This document shows, piece after piece, positions 1-6,250 of a stretch of 16,023 nucleotides of DNA (positions within the stretch are counted from its first letter, which is position 1; each line of letters starts with the position of its first letter). The notes under the pieces were generated by a model. The model ran no database searches and was not told where the DNA came from. It saw only the letters and a list, made by a program, of their open reading frames with translations. The stretch comes from Planctomycetaceae bacterium (GTDB lineage: Bacteria > Planctomycetota > Planctomycetia > Pirellulales > Thermoguttaceae): the NCBI GenBank assembly GCA_031267635.1, contig JAIRYX010000378.1, positions 1 to 16,023 on the forward strand, in the 5' to 3' direction. Both the position numbers and the translations under genes were made by a program.

Positions 1-462
1 AACGGCGAAGGTTCCGGCGTGAATAATGCTGATGATACCGCGACAGCCGGCGGAATCGCTGTTGTTCCTTATACATGTTTACAACAGATTGATCCTGCAT
101 CCGGCGGTTCCAAGAAAAAATACGTTGGAACAGCCGCAACAAATCATTTTGGAACACGATGGGCGGATGGACGCGGACCATCGAATTTCGCAACGATTTT
201 GCCGCCGAACTCGGCAAGTTGCATTTCTCATACAACTTACGATTATGGTCGCCGACAAATGAGCGCGGCGTCGAGTATGCACACGGGCGGCATCAATGCA
301 GCTTTGGGCGACGGAAGTGTTCAATTTATCAGCGACACGATTAACGCAGTAACAACAGGAACATTGGACGCTACAGTTCACCCCGTGTCAAGCGGAATTT
401 CGCCATTCGGCGTTTGGGGAGCTTATGGTTCCATGAACGGCGGTGAAAGTAGTTCTTTGTAA
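1..462 (+). CDS. DUF1559 domain protein, C-terminal part (5' end outside window)
   Basis: The frame is open from base 1 to the TAA at 460-462, so only the last 153 residues are visible. It carries the C-terminal signature of the large planctomycete DUF1559 family: His (280-282), nine residues, then Asp-Gly (310-315), in the context SMHTGGINAALGDGSVQFIS. Family members normally start with a type IV pilin-like methylation motif and one membrane helix, followed by an exported domain; that half is not in the window. Planctomycete genomes hold many paralogues, and their role is unknown beyond a presumed pseudopilin-like or surface function. The GTG at 19-21 should not be taken as the start, because the frame continues upstream. 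The tail after the motif is Gly/Ser rich. Family assignment is fairly sure; function is not known. Confidence 0.85.
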   Translation, partial: NGEGSGVNNADDTATAGGIAVVPYTCLQQIDPASGGSKKKYVGTAATNHFGTRWADGRGPSNFATILPPNSASCISHTTYDYGRRQMSAASSMHTGGINAALGDGSVQFISDTINAVTTGTLDATVHPVSSGISPFGVWGAYGSMNGGESSSL

Positions 463-500
463 TTTTGCTGATTATTTCAAATGCTTGAAAAGAAAAAACG

Positions 501-557
501 GTAACTATTCAGTCGCTCAAGCCCAATAAATCCGCACAGGGCAACTGAATAGTATAC
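501..557 (+). repeat. R1 palindromic repeat, copy 1
   Basis: Short dispersed element with inverted ends: GTAACTATTCAGT on the left (501-513) and ACTGAATAGTATAC on the right (544-557). The asymmetric core CAAGCCCAATAAATCCGCAC (518-537) sets its orientation. Four other copies occur in the window, two or three of them on the opposite strand (625-678, 3086-3145, 4932-4997, 8065-8124). No coding capacity. It resembles a REP or MITE-type non-autonomous element. Confidence 0.75.
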
Positions 558-624
558 AGTCAATTTCCCCGGAAAGTATTCTGTTCATTTTACATTTTGG
601 AGAGGAATGGATTTATAAAATACT

Positions 625-678
625 GTAACTCTTCAGTTTCCCAAGCCAAATAAATCCGTATTGAGAAACAATCTTAAT
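625..678 (+). repeat. R1 palindromic repeat, copy 2 (decayed right end)
   Basis: Left end GTAACTCTTCAGT and core CAAGCCAAATAAATCCGTA match the other R1 copies. The right arm (GAAACAATCTTAA) is degraded relative to AACTGAATAGTTA. It is followed after a short gap by a degenerate R2 repeat in the same orientation, as at 7964-8124. Confidence 0.65.
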
Positions 679-701
679 GACAACATCTCCGTTGTCTGGT
701 G

Positions 702-786
702 ATCCGAAAGATTTTACTACTGCCGCCATTATTCCCTTATTTTTAACGGTAACATTTGTTGAAAATGAAGTTTTTAGCAGTTCAGT
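702..786 (+). repeat. R2 repeat, copy 1 (degenerate)
   Basis: The segment ATCCGAAAGATTTTA (702-716) followed by CCCTTATTTTTAACGG (734-749) and GAAAATGAAGTTTTTAGCAG (761-780) aligns with the better preserved R2 copies at 2541-2636 and 7964-8064 (reverse). The left inverted end TTCTAAAAACCTC is lost here. It sits directly after an R1 copy, in the same order and orientation as at 8124-7964 on the reverse strand. Confidence 0.6.
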
Positions 787-1056
787 AACGAATAAAATGG
801 TAATTTCTTATCGTGGAATGTATACTCTTCACGAGAATGCAGGTTTTACATTTTTCGGTTAAGTTTGAGTAAAGTTGAAAACAAGGACAACACAAAACGT
901 ACATTTCTCCCGCTTTGCTATCACTATATATTCTAGTATCCAGATGTAATATCTACTCCTTGGTGTGATGCAACCAGGTACGTAACATGAGTTAGTTAGT
1001 CGATGCGAAAGGATTGGAAAAGACAACATAACTTGTACGGTCTTGACGTAACAAAC

Positions 1057-1087
1057 TTGACGATTACACTGTGGTCTGTTATATAAT
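1057..1087 (+). promoter_or_regulatory. Candidate promoter for the glycosyltransferase gene
   Basis: TTGACG at 1057-1062 and a perfect TATAAT at 1082-1087, spaced by 19 bases. This is longer than the ideal 17; reading the -10 as TATATA (1080-1085) gives 17. Predicted transcription would start near 1094 and leave a leader of about 65 bases before the ATG at 1159. It is the only sigma-70-like pair I saw just upstream of this gene. Confidence 0.4.
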
Positions 1088-1158
1088 GGTCGTATGGTCG
1101 TTTTGAAATGAATGGGTTTCATTTTTCGTGAAATTTGATTTTTTTTGTTTCTTCCACA

Positions 1159-2367
1159 ATGAATAAAAAAATTTGTCTTGTTGCGACAGCTCCGGCGTTG
1201 ATGTATCTTTTCAACCGCTCGCTGATACCGGCGTTATTGGCGGACGGTTGGGAGGTGACCGGCGTAACCTCCGCCGACCAACCGGGGTTCGGACAAGATG
1301 ACTATTACGCCAAGTTGCAACAACTCGGCGTGAAAATGGTTGCGGTTCCGATTTCCCGCAACCCGAATTTGTTCCGCGATTTCTGGTGCTTATTCCGGCT
1401 CTGGATTTTTTTTCTTCGTAACCGTTTTGACGTCATTCATGCATCCAATCCGAAAGCGGTACTACTTGTGCCGCTCGCCGCGTTGTTCGCATGTCATCCG
1501 AACCGCGTCGTTACGATTCGCGGACGTGTTTACGAAAACGCAACCGGCTGGAAACGCCGTATTTTCGCGGCTCTTGACCGTCTTTCCTGTTTTCTTTGCC
1601 GCCGCGTGGTTGTCGTTTCGCATTCATTGCGTGGCGCGATGCTTAAAGACAAGATCGGAACGCCGCAAACATTGACGGTTCTCGGAAACGGTAGCAGTCA
1701 GGGATGCGACGCGGCATTCTTTGACCGAAATCTTGTACCGGAAGAAAGCGTCAAAAATTTACGGCGGCAATGCGGATTGTCCGAAAGTGATCGCGTGATC
1801 CTATTTGCCGGACGACAGAGGAAAGATAAAGGAATCGTTGAACTTGTTCAAGCGTTTACAAAGATTGCATCGGAAGCCGAATCCGGCGATTCTGATAAGC
1901 CAGACAATCCTCATCACAACGAACAATGGCATTTGGTGTTGGTCGGACATGAAGAATCGGCAAGCGACGTCGGCGAAACGACTCGTGAAACGATTCGGAA
2001 TCACCCTCGCATTCACACGTTGGATTGGCTCTCCGACTTGCGGTCGGCATACCAAACGGCGGATATTTTCGTCCTTCCGACATGGCGGGAAGGTTTTCCG
2101 AACACGATACTGGAAGCGTCGGCGATGCGTCTTCCGGTGATAACGACAACAGCAATCGGTGCAATCGATTCGGTCATTGGCGGCGAAACCGGACTCCTTG
2201 TGCCGGTTAATAACGCGGAACAACTCGCCGAACAAATCCGCTTGCTCATCAACTCGCCGGAGCGTCGTGCCGAAATGGGAAACGCCGGCAGAAACCGCGT
2301 TTTACAATTTTTCTCACCGGAAATCCTTCGCCGCGAAATTTTGGGATTGTATAACGAGCTGCTTTAA
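1159..2367 (+). CDS. Glycosyltransferase, family 4 (GT-B fold)
   Basis: A 402-residue protein, normal length for GT4 enzymes that move a sugar from a nucleotide-sugar donor to a growing surface polysaccharide or glycolipid. The N-terminal half has the acceptor-side Rossmann pattern: a hydrophobic strand near the start (KKICLVATAPALM), then DVIHASNPKAVLLVPLAALF and a basic, presumably membrane-facing stretch. The C-terminal half shows the donor-domain hallmarks: FAGRQRKDKG at residues 216-225 and the E-x7-E motif EGFPNTILE at residues 311-319, followed by LPVITT and GLLVP. I chose the ATG at 1159. An in-frame TTG at 1135 would add eight low-complexity residues (MIFFVSST), and neither start has a Shine-Dalgarno. 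The gene stands alone, with no other polysaccharide gene adjacent, so donor and acceptor cannot be named. Confidence 0.88.
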   Translation: MNKKICLVATAPALMYLFNRSLIPALLADGWEVTGVTSADQPGFGQDDYYAKLQQLGVKMVAVPISRNPNLFRDFWCLFRLWIFFLRNRFDVIHASNPKAVLLVPLAALFACHPNRVVTIRGRVYENATGWKRRIFAALDRLSCFLCRRVVVVSHSLRGAMLKDKIGTPQTLTVLGNGSSQGCDAAFFDRNLVPEESVKNLRRQCGLSESDRVILFAGRQRKDKGIVELVQAFTKIASEAESGDSDKPDNPHHNEQWHLVLVGHEESASDVGETTRETIRNHPRIHTLDWLSDLRSAYQTADIFVLPTWREGFPNTILEASAMRLPVITTTAIGAIDSVIGGETGLLVPVNNAEQLAEQIRLLINSPERRAEMGNAGRNRVLQFFSPEILRREILGLYNELL

Positions 2368-2389
2368 CGCCGGCTCATCACACAGGACG

Positions 2390-2418
2390 TTGACAATCGC
2401 TGTATTTCCAATAATAAT
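2390..2418 (+). promoter_or_regulatory. Orphan promoter-like sequence
   Basis: A perfect TTGACA (2390-2395), a 17-base spacer and AATAAT (2413-2418, five of six matches to TATAAT). It lies only 22 bases after the glycosyltransferase stop and points into a hairpin-rich stretch with no open gene. It could drive a small RNA or be a chance match. Confidence 0.3.
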
Positions 2419-2422
2419 AAGG

Positions 2423-2443
2423 AACTCATGTTACGCATGAGTT
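2423..2443. repeat. Perfect 8-bp hairpin AACTCATG-TTACG-CATGAGTT
   Basis: Perfect inverted repeat with a five-base loop. The sequence ACTCATGTTACGCA recurs with small changes on the reverse strand at about 980-993, 2988-3000 and 8176-8189, so it may be part of a third dispersed motif. There is no T-run after it, so it is not a standard intrinsic terminator. Confidence 0.5.
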
Positions 2444-2517
2444 ATCCAAGCATATCCCAAATTGATCCGAAATTCCCCAAAGAGCGTCCAAAATCAGAAA
2501 GAGCAAGCCCCAAATGC

Positions 2518-2541
2518 AGGGGCAAAAAATTTTTTACCCCT
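2518..2541. repeat. 24-bp near-perfect palindrome, possible terminator
   Basis: AGGGG-C-A6-T6-A-CCCCT: an inverted repeat with a single C/A mismatch, no loop, and no T-run beyond the G/C part. It lies about 150 bases after the glycosyltransferase stop and abuts the R2 repeat. It could form a cruciform or a weak bidirectional terminator; no function can be assigned. Confidence 0.4.
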
Positions 2542-2636
2542 ACGTGAATTTCTAAAAACCTCTTCCAAATATTCGTAAGCCCTTATTTTTCAACGGTCAT
2601 ATTTGTTGTAAATGAGTTTTTTAGAAGTTTCCCTAC
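2541..2636 (+). repeat. R2 repeat, copy 2 (well preserved)
   Basis: Ends in inverted repeats TTCTAAAAACCTC (2550-2562) and GAGTTTTTTAGAA (2614-2626). The internal sequence CCAAATATTCGTAAGCCCTT (2565-2584) is nearly identical to the reverse-strand copy at 7964-8064, while the middle has diverged. A 12-base direct repeat CCCTACGTGAAT flanks it at 2538-2549 and 2631-2642. No coding capacity; MITE-like. Confidence 0.75.
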
Positions 2637-2698
2637 GTGAATCCCTGTTGTCTCTGACGTCCCTCGCGTCCCTTTGAGCGAGTACCGAAAACCAAAAA

Positions 2699-2973
2699 GA
2701 ACGTTCCCCGAAAGTTTCGGTAAAGACCACGACAGCTCTGGGGTGCACCCCGAAAGTTTCGTGGTACACCCCGAACGCTCCGTGGTACACCCCGAACGCT
2801 CTGTGGTACCCCCCAAAAGCTCCGTGGTGCACCCCAAAATCGTTTCGGGCGTTCCAGAAAACGTTTTCGGATATTCCCGACGGATTCCCGACGGCTTTGG
2901 TAAAGACCGCGAGATGTCCGGGAAACACCTCGACAGCTTTGAATTATAACCCGGACGCTGTGAATTAGACAAA
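2699..2973. repeat. Tract of 21-bp periodicity (about 13 units)
   Basis: The best units are five contiguous 21-mers at 2741-2845, of the form TGGTACACCCCGAACGCTCCG; units 2762-2782 and 2783-2803 differ at one base. The 21-base spacing continues outward with weaker identity: 2699-2719 shares CCCCGAAAGTTTCG with 2741-2761, and 2936-2948 matches 2957-2969. Because 21 is a multiple of three, frames stay open on both strands. The plus strand would read a heptad of the type VVHPERS, the minus strand one of the type GCTTERS. No ATG or Shine-Dalgarno supports a gene on the plus strand. There are no unique spacers, so it is not a CRISPR array. Confidence 0.7.
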
Positions 2974-2999
2974 GAGTTTAATTAGCGTGCGTAGCATGA

Positions 3000-3085
3000 G
3001 TAAGGAAGGGAATAAGAACGAGTTTAGGGAGGCGTTGGCTACGAAGGGGAACTTGATAAATAAGGGCTGCAATGATAAAGCCGTT
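3000..3085 (-). repeat. R2 repeat, copy 3 (strongly degenerate)
   Basis: Read on the reverse strand, GTTATCCGAACGGCTTTA and GCCCTTATTTATCAAG align with the R1-to-R2 junction (GTTATCCGAAAGATTTTA) and with GCCCTTATTTTTCAACG of the other copies. The distal half is poorly conserved, so the boundary near 3000 is approximate. Confidence 0.4.
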
Positions 3086-3145
3086 CGGATAACGATGTAG
3101 TTGCCCAGTGCGGTGCGGGGGGATTCATTTGCTACAGAGGTTGTT
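3086..3145 (-). repeat. R1 repeat, copy 3 (degenerate)
   Basis: CGGATAACGATGTAGTTGCCCAGTGCGG (read in two parts, 3086-3100 and 3101-3113) matches the outer end and core of the reverse-oriented R1 at 8065-8124. A short G-rich insertion follows, then GGATTCATTTGCT, matching the GGATTTATTTGGCT core of the other copies. It abuts the degenerate R2 in the same order as at the other composite sites. Confidence 0.5.
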
Positions 3146-3168
3146 TTGTTAAGAAAATTAGGTATAAA
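3141..3168 (+). promoter_or_regulatory. Weak promoter candidate for leuA
   Basis: TTGTTT (3141-3146), a 16-base spacer and TATAAA (3163-3168, five of six). It would give a leader of about 110 bases. The -35 matches only three bases, and it overlaps the end of an R1 copy. Confidence 0.25.
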
Positions 3169-3274
3169 TGAAGTTTGTAGCAAGTTGCCTTCATGTTAAA
3201 AAATATCTTGCCAACATTGACTACGAGCGGTTACAAAAATTTCAACATCAACATCCATTAGAATTGAGAAGCTC

Positions 3275-3279
3275 AGGAG
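3275..3279 (+). promoter_or_regulatory. Shine-Dalgarno site of leuA
   Basis: AGGAG with six bases to the ATG at 3286. This is the clearest ribosome binding site in the window and fixes the leuA start. Confidence 0.75.
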
Positions 3280-3285
3280 AAAATC

Positions 3286-4830
3286 ATGTCTTCGGACGAA
3301 TTGAGACAAGTTACTATTTTTGACACCACGTTGCGCGACGGCGAACAGTCGCCTGGAGCAAGCATGAATCTTGCCGAAAAGCTTGAAGTGGCGCAGGCGC
3401 TTGTGGAACTTGGAGTGGACGTGATTGAAGCCGGTTTCCCCATTTCATCGCCCGGTGATTTTGAGGCGGTGCAAAAAGTCGCTGAAGTGGTACGAGGCGT
3501 AGAAGTTTGCGGTTTGGCACGCAGTCGCAAGGAAGATATTATTGCCGCATGGGAGGCGTTAAAACATGCGGAACAGCCGCGAATCCACATTTTTCTTGCC
3601 ACCAGCCCGATTCATCGGGAACACAAATTGCGAAAATCGCCCGACCAGCTTCTCGAAATGGCGGTTGAAACGGTCGCGTTTGCCAAAACGTTGACCCCGA
3701 AAGTTGAATTTTCGCCCGAAGACGCTTCGCGCACGGAAATTGATTTTTTGTGCAAAATCGTAGAAGCGGTCATTCACGCCGGCGCGACTTCGATCAATAT
3801 TCCTGATACGGTCGGCTACACCACGCCGCCGGAAATGTATGAACGGGTCAAATCGCTTGTCATGCGAGTTCCGAACATCGCCAAAACCGTATTAAGCGTT
3901 CATTGTCATAACGATCTCGGCATGGCAACCGCGAATAGTTTAGCGGCGGTTATGGCGGGTGCGGGACAGATTGAATGTACGATTAACGGGTTAGGGGAAC
4001 GCGCTGGAAATTGCGCGTTGGAGGAAGTCGTGATGGCAATGAAAACTCGCTCCGACTGTTTCCAAACGCGGACAAATATTATTACCAGCCGCCTTGTGCC
4101 GGTGAGTCATTTGGTATCGACCATTACCGGACTTCGCGTGCCGCGCAATAAGGCGATTGTCGGTCAAAACGCATTCGCGCACGAGTCGGGCGTTCATCAG
4201 GACGGCATGTTGAAAAATCCTTCCACGTATGAAATTATGACGCCGGAAGACGTTGGCTTTCAGAAAAGCGATTTAGTATTAGGTAAACATAGCGGACGCG
4301 CGGCGTTGATTGACCGTGTGCGTTCTCTCGGACATGAGTTGACGCCGGAACAAGTCGATGTTGTCTTCGCCGAGTTTAAGCGGCTTGCCGACCGTAAAAA
4401 AGAAGTTTACGACGCAGACCTTGTTGCGATTATCGAACAGCGGGTGCAGCAGAAAACGACGATGACTTGGGAATTTGTTTCGTATGAATTGACGTGTAAA
4501 ACGGGGCAAACACCGAAATTGACGCTGACGCTCAAACGCGGCGGTGAAACATTCCGGCAATCTATTTCGGCGGCGGACGGTCCGTTCGACGCACCGTTTG
4601 ACGGTCCGGTGGACGCGATGTTCCTTGCGGTCTGCAAGCTGACGAATATAAAGATGCAATGTTTGGAATACACGATCCGTAGCGTTACCGACGGCTCTGA
4701 CGCACAAGGAGAAGTGTCCGTTTACGTGGACAACAGCGGACGCAACGAGCGCGGTCAAGGCGTTTCCACCGATATTTTTGAAGCCAGCGCAATCGCGTTT
4801 GTCAATGCGGTCAATCGAATTTTGACATGA
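3286..4830 (+). CDS. leuA: 2-isopropylmalate synthase
   Basis: A 514-residue enzyme that condenses acetyl-CoA with 2-oxoisovalerate to make 2-isopropylmalate, the first committed step of leucine synthesis; cytoplasmic and metal dependent. The TIM barrel opens with FDTTLRDGEQSPGA (Arg17, Asp18). The metal ligands are His206 and His208 in SVHCHNDLG and Asn242 in NGLGERAGN, with the same spacing as Asp14, His202, His204 and Asn238 that I recall for the E. coli enzyme. The linker motif HESGVHQDGMLKNPSTYE follows. From about residue 365 to the end lies the LeuA dimer domain that binds leucine for feedback inhibition. Length matches bacterial type LeuA (about 510-525). The AGGAG site confirms the start. 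No other leucine gene is adjacent. CimA or HisA-type homologues are less likely, given length and motifs. Confidence 0.96.
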   Translation: MSSDELRQVTIFDTTLRDGEQSPGASMNLAEKLEVAQALVELGVDVIEAGFPISSPGDFEAVQKVAEVVRGVEVCGLARSRKEDIIAAWEALKHAEQPRIHIFLATSPIHREHKLRKSPDQLLEMAVETVAFAKTLTPKVEFSPEDASRTEIDFLCKIVEAVIHAGATSINIPDTVGYTTPPEMYERVKSLVMRVPNIAKTVLSVHCHNDLGMATANSLAAVMAGAGQIECTINGLGERAGNCALEEVVMAMKTRSDCFQTRTNIITSRLVPVSHLVSTITGLRVPRNKAIVGQNAFAHESGVHQDGMLKNPSTYEIMTPEDVGFQKSDLVLGKHSGRAALIDRVRSLGHELTPEQVDVVFAEFKRLADRKKEVYDADLVAIIEQRVQQKTTMTWEFVSYELTCKTGQTPKLTLTLKRGGETFRQSISAADGPFDAPFDGPVDAMFLAVCKLTNIKMQCLEYTIRSVTDGSDAQGEVSVYVDNSGRNERGQGVSTDIFEASAIAFVNAVNRILT

Positions 4831-4931
4831 GTCCTCGGCATTGGTCGAATCACGCTTTGAGTTTCGATTTTCATGAAAGCAAGGAAGAACGTTAAGGACA
4901 AGAGGAACATTGTCTTACAAAAACGAATTTT

Positions 4932-4997
4932 CGTAACTATTCAGTTACCTAGCTACCGTGCGGATGTATTTGGCTTGGGCAACTGAATAGTTATCCG
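4932..4997 (-). repeat. R1 palindromic repeat, copy 4, between convergent genes
   Basis: Arms CGTAACTATTCAGTT (4932-4946) and AACTGAATAGTTATCCG (4981-4997) flank a core that on the reverse strand reads TGCCCAAGCCAAATACATCC. It fills most of the gap between the converging leuA and cdsA stop codons. The 15-base stem could act as a bidirectional terminator or transcript end, but there is no T-run. Confidence 0.75.
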
Positions 4998-5006
4998 TAG
5001 TTTTAT

Positions 5007-5918
5007 TCATCGACTAACACAAAATGTCCACCAAAAAAACGCAACCGGCGCGGCGAGAATTAGCGAATCAAAAAGATCAAGAAAACCGCCAAATCCCGGA
5101 ATTAATGAGCCGGAATCTTTTTTGCCGACGTCGCGTTTGATGAGCGAAGCGGCAAGATCGCCCAGCGAGCCGCTTATCGCAATCACTAATCCGAAGAAAA
5201 ACCAATTTCTTACGATTGATTCCGCCGCATTAAGAATACAAAAGCAAAACCACGATGCAAATATGGCAAAAATTACGCCGCCGATCCCGCCTTCAACCGT
5301 TTTTTTCGGACTCAATTCCGGCGCCATTTTATGCCGTCCGAAAATTCTTCCTATCGTATAAGCGCCGGCGTCGTTCATCTTGACAATCGCGATCATTGTC
5401 AGCAACGGCAGTAATCCGTAAGTCATTCGCAGAAGAATAATAAAGCAGGACAACAAACCGAGATAGCCCATCATAAACACCGCTCCGGCAAGGTTAATAG
5501 TAACGCCGCCGGGACGTTTATATCTCCACATTTCGCCGGAAAACGCAATCAAAATGCCGCCCGCAAATGTAAAAAGTATTCCCATCGCCGCTCCCGCCGC
5601 CCAGTGCAACGCAACGACATCTTCTTGCGAATCGCTTTGAGAAAGCGTCGGCAAGGTTGTGATAGCGCGATCATGTCCCACGCAAATTCCCCAGCAACAA
5701 AGAGCCATCAGCAACGAACCGAGATAAACGGTCGAACGGCGCGGGTGCAATCCGCCTTCCGCAAAAAGGTCGAGCAATTCTTTACTGACAAGCACGATGC
5801 TGATAAGTAATACGGGCATGAGTGCGGCTCCTTTGATCGGGAGCATGTTGTCAAGGAAAGCGAGCGCGAGAAGAACAAGAATTGTCGGAATAGCAAAAAG
5901 GAGTCTCAATTTCAGCAT
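5007..5918 (-). CDS. cdsA: Phosphatidate cytidylyltransferase (CDP-diacylglycerol synthase)
   Basis: A 303-residue multi-pass membrane enzyme that converts phosphatidate and CTP to CDP-diacylglycerol, the precursor of bacterial phospholipids. About eight hydrophobic segments run through the chain. The catalytic half has MNDAGAYTIGRIFGRHK, then SPKKTVEGGIGG, then the family signature at residues 258-285, SLIKRDVGKKDSG followed by LIPGFGGFLDLFDS. The lysine, aspartates and glycines of the signature are kept. The usual His of PGHGG is Phe276 and the usual Arg of LDR is Leu282; I believe similar variants occur in planctomycete homologues. The start at 5918 is supported by an extended -10 promoter about 50 bases upstream, although there is no clear Shine-Dalgarno. 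It faces leuA tail to tail and stands alone. Confidence 0.92.
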   Translation of the reverse strand: MLKLRLLFAIPTILVLLALAFLDNMLPIKGAALMPVLLISIVLVSKELLDLFAEGGLHPRRSTVYLGSLLMALCCWGICVGHDRAITTLPTLSQSDSQEDVVALHWAAGAAMGILFTFAGGILIAFSGEMWRYKRPGGVTINLAGAVFMMGYLGLLSCFIILLRMTYGLLPLLTMIAIVKMNDAGAYTIGRIFGRHKMAPELSPKKTVEGGIGGVIFAIFASWFCFCILNAAESIVRNWFFFGLVIAISGSLGDLAASLIKRDVGKKDSGSLIPGFGGFLDLFDSLILAAPVAFFWWTFCVSR

Positions 5919-5972
5919 GGCAATTTATGAAAAATTTTCAAAGCGGTAGAATACTTTTAGCACAATGCCGAC

Positions 5973-6001
5973 ATTATAACAGAAATTTTGTAATGCAACA
6001 A
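5973..6001 (-). promoter_or_regulatory. cdsA promoter candidate, extended -10
   Basis: On the reverse strand TGTTATAAT (5973-5981) is a perfect extended -10 box. A poor -35, TTGTTG (5996-6001), lies 17 bases further upstream. Predicted start near 5966, leaving a leader of about 48 bases to the cdsA ATG. Confidence 0.5.
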
Positions 6002-6149
6002 CCGCTTTTTACCGTCGCACGGCAACTGTATCATTTTCCGGTAAATATTGACTGTAGTACAAAGTCTCGCAATTTCACTTGGCATTTTTCAACGTAAAAG
6101 ACTTATAAATTTGACATTTTCATATCAAGGGAAATTGAGTAGTTCCATT

Positions 6150-6181
6150 AAAAAACGACGCTTCCTGCAAAGCGTCGTTTT
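6150..6181 (-). terminator. Intrinsic terminator of the barrel-protein gene
   Basis: A perfect 12-bp stem (AAAACGACGCTT, 6152-6163, pairing with 6170-6181) with a six-base loop. On the reverse strand it ends in six T residues (A6 at 6150-6155). It lies about 70 bases after the stop of the gene at 6251-7681 and would separate that gene from cdsA. Confidence 0.85.
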
Positions 6182-6250
6182 AGCCGTAATTCATTTTATT
6201 CTTTGATGATTCACTAAATTTTATTATTCCGTAGAATTTCGGATGAGCAT

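Larger units (their letters stand above)
463..1158. other. Gene-free interval with dispersed repeats
   Basis: About 700 bases between the DUF1559 gene and the glycosyltransferase. No convincing gene is seen. The left half holds two R1 repeats (501-557 and 625-678) and a degenerate R2 repeat (about 702-786). From about 790 to 1040 I see no recognisable structure except a short ACTCATG-type motif (reverse strand, about 980-994). A promoter candidate for the glycosyltransferase lies at 1057-1087. Confidence 0.7.
2368..3285. other. Gene-free, repeat-rich interval
   Basis: About 900 bases between the glycosyltransferase and leuA with no convincing protein gene. In order it holds an orphan promoter-like pair (2390-2418), a perfect hairpin (2423-2443), a 24-bp near-palindrome (2518-2541), an R2 repeat (2541-2636), a tract of 21-bp periodicity (2699-2973), a degenerate reverse R2 (about 3000-3085), a reverse R1 (3086-3145) and the leuA leader (about 3146-3285). 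Confidence 0.75.
5919..6250. other. Interval between cdsA start and barrel-protein stop
   Basis: About 330 bases with no gene. It holds the cdsA promoter (5973-6001) and the terminator of the upstream barrel-protein gene (6150-6181). The rest is AT-rich, with no structure I could identify. Confidence 0.7.

Noticed and set aside
475..490. Hairpin TTTCAA-ATGC-TTGAAA after the DUF1559 stop
   Set aside because: Only a six-base AT-rich stem followed by A-rich sequence, too weak for a terminator call.
677..862. Open frame of 61 codons on the plus strand
   Set aside because: It lies largely on the R2 repeat and starts at the edge of R1. The similar peptides readable at other R2 copies have different frames and stops, so repeat DNA explains it.
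859..1122. Reverse-strand open frame of 87 codons
   Set aside because: No recognisable family, no ribosome site, and it covers the probable promoter of the glycosyltransferase.
1135..1158. TTG as start of the glycosyltransferase
   Set aside because: It adds a low-complexity MIFFVSST and has no ribosome site; the ATG at 1159 begins directly at the conserved first strand.
2741..2845. Possible CRISPR array
   Set aside because: The units are contiguous 21-mers with no unique spacers.
2583..2972. Reverse-strand open frame of 129 codons with heptad repeats
   Set aside because: Frame openness follows from the 21-base period. Its end is R2 repeat DNA and no start signal is seen; kept only as a repeat.
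2965..3183. Reverse-strand open frame of 72 codons
   Set aside because: It runs through degenerate R1 and R2 copies and the likely leuA promoter region.
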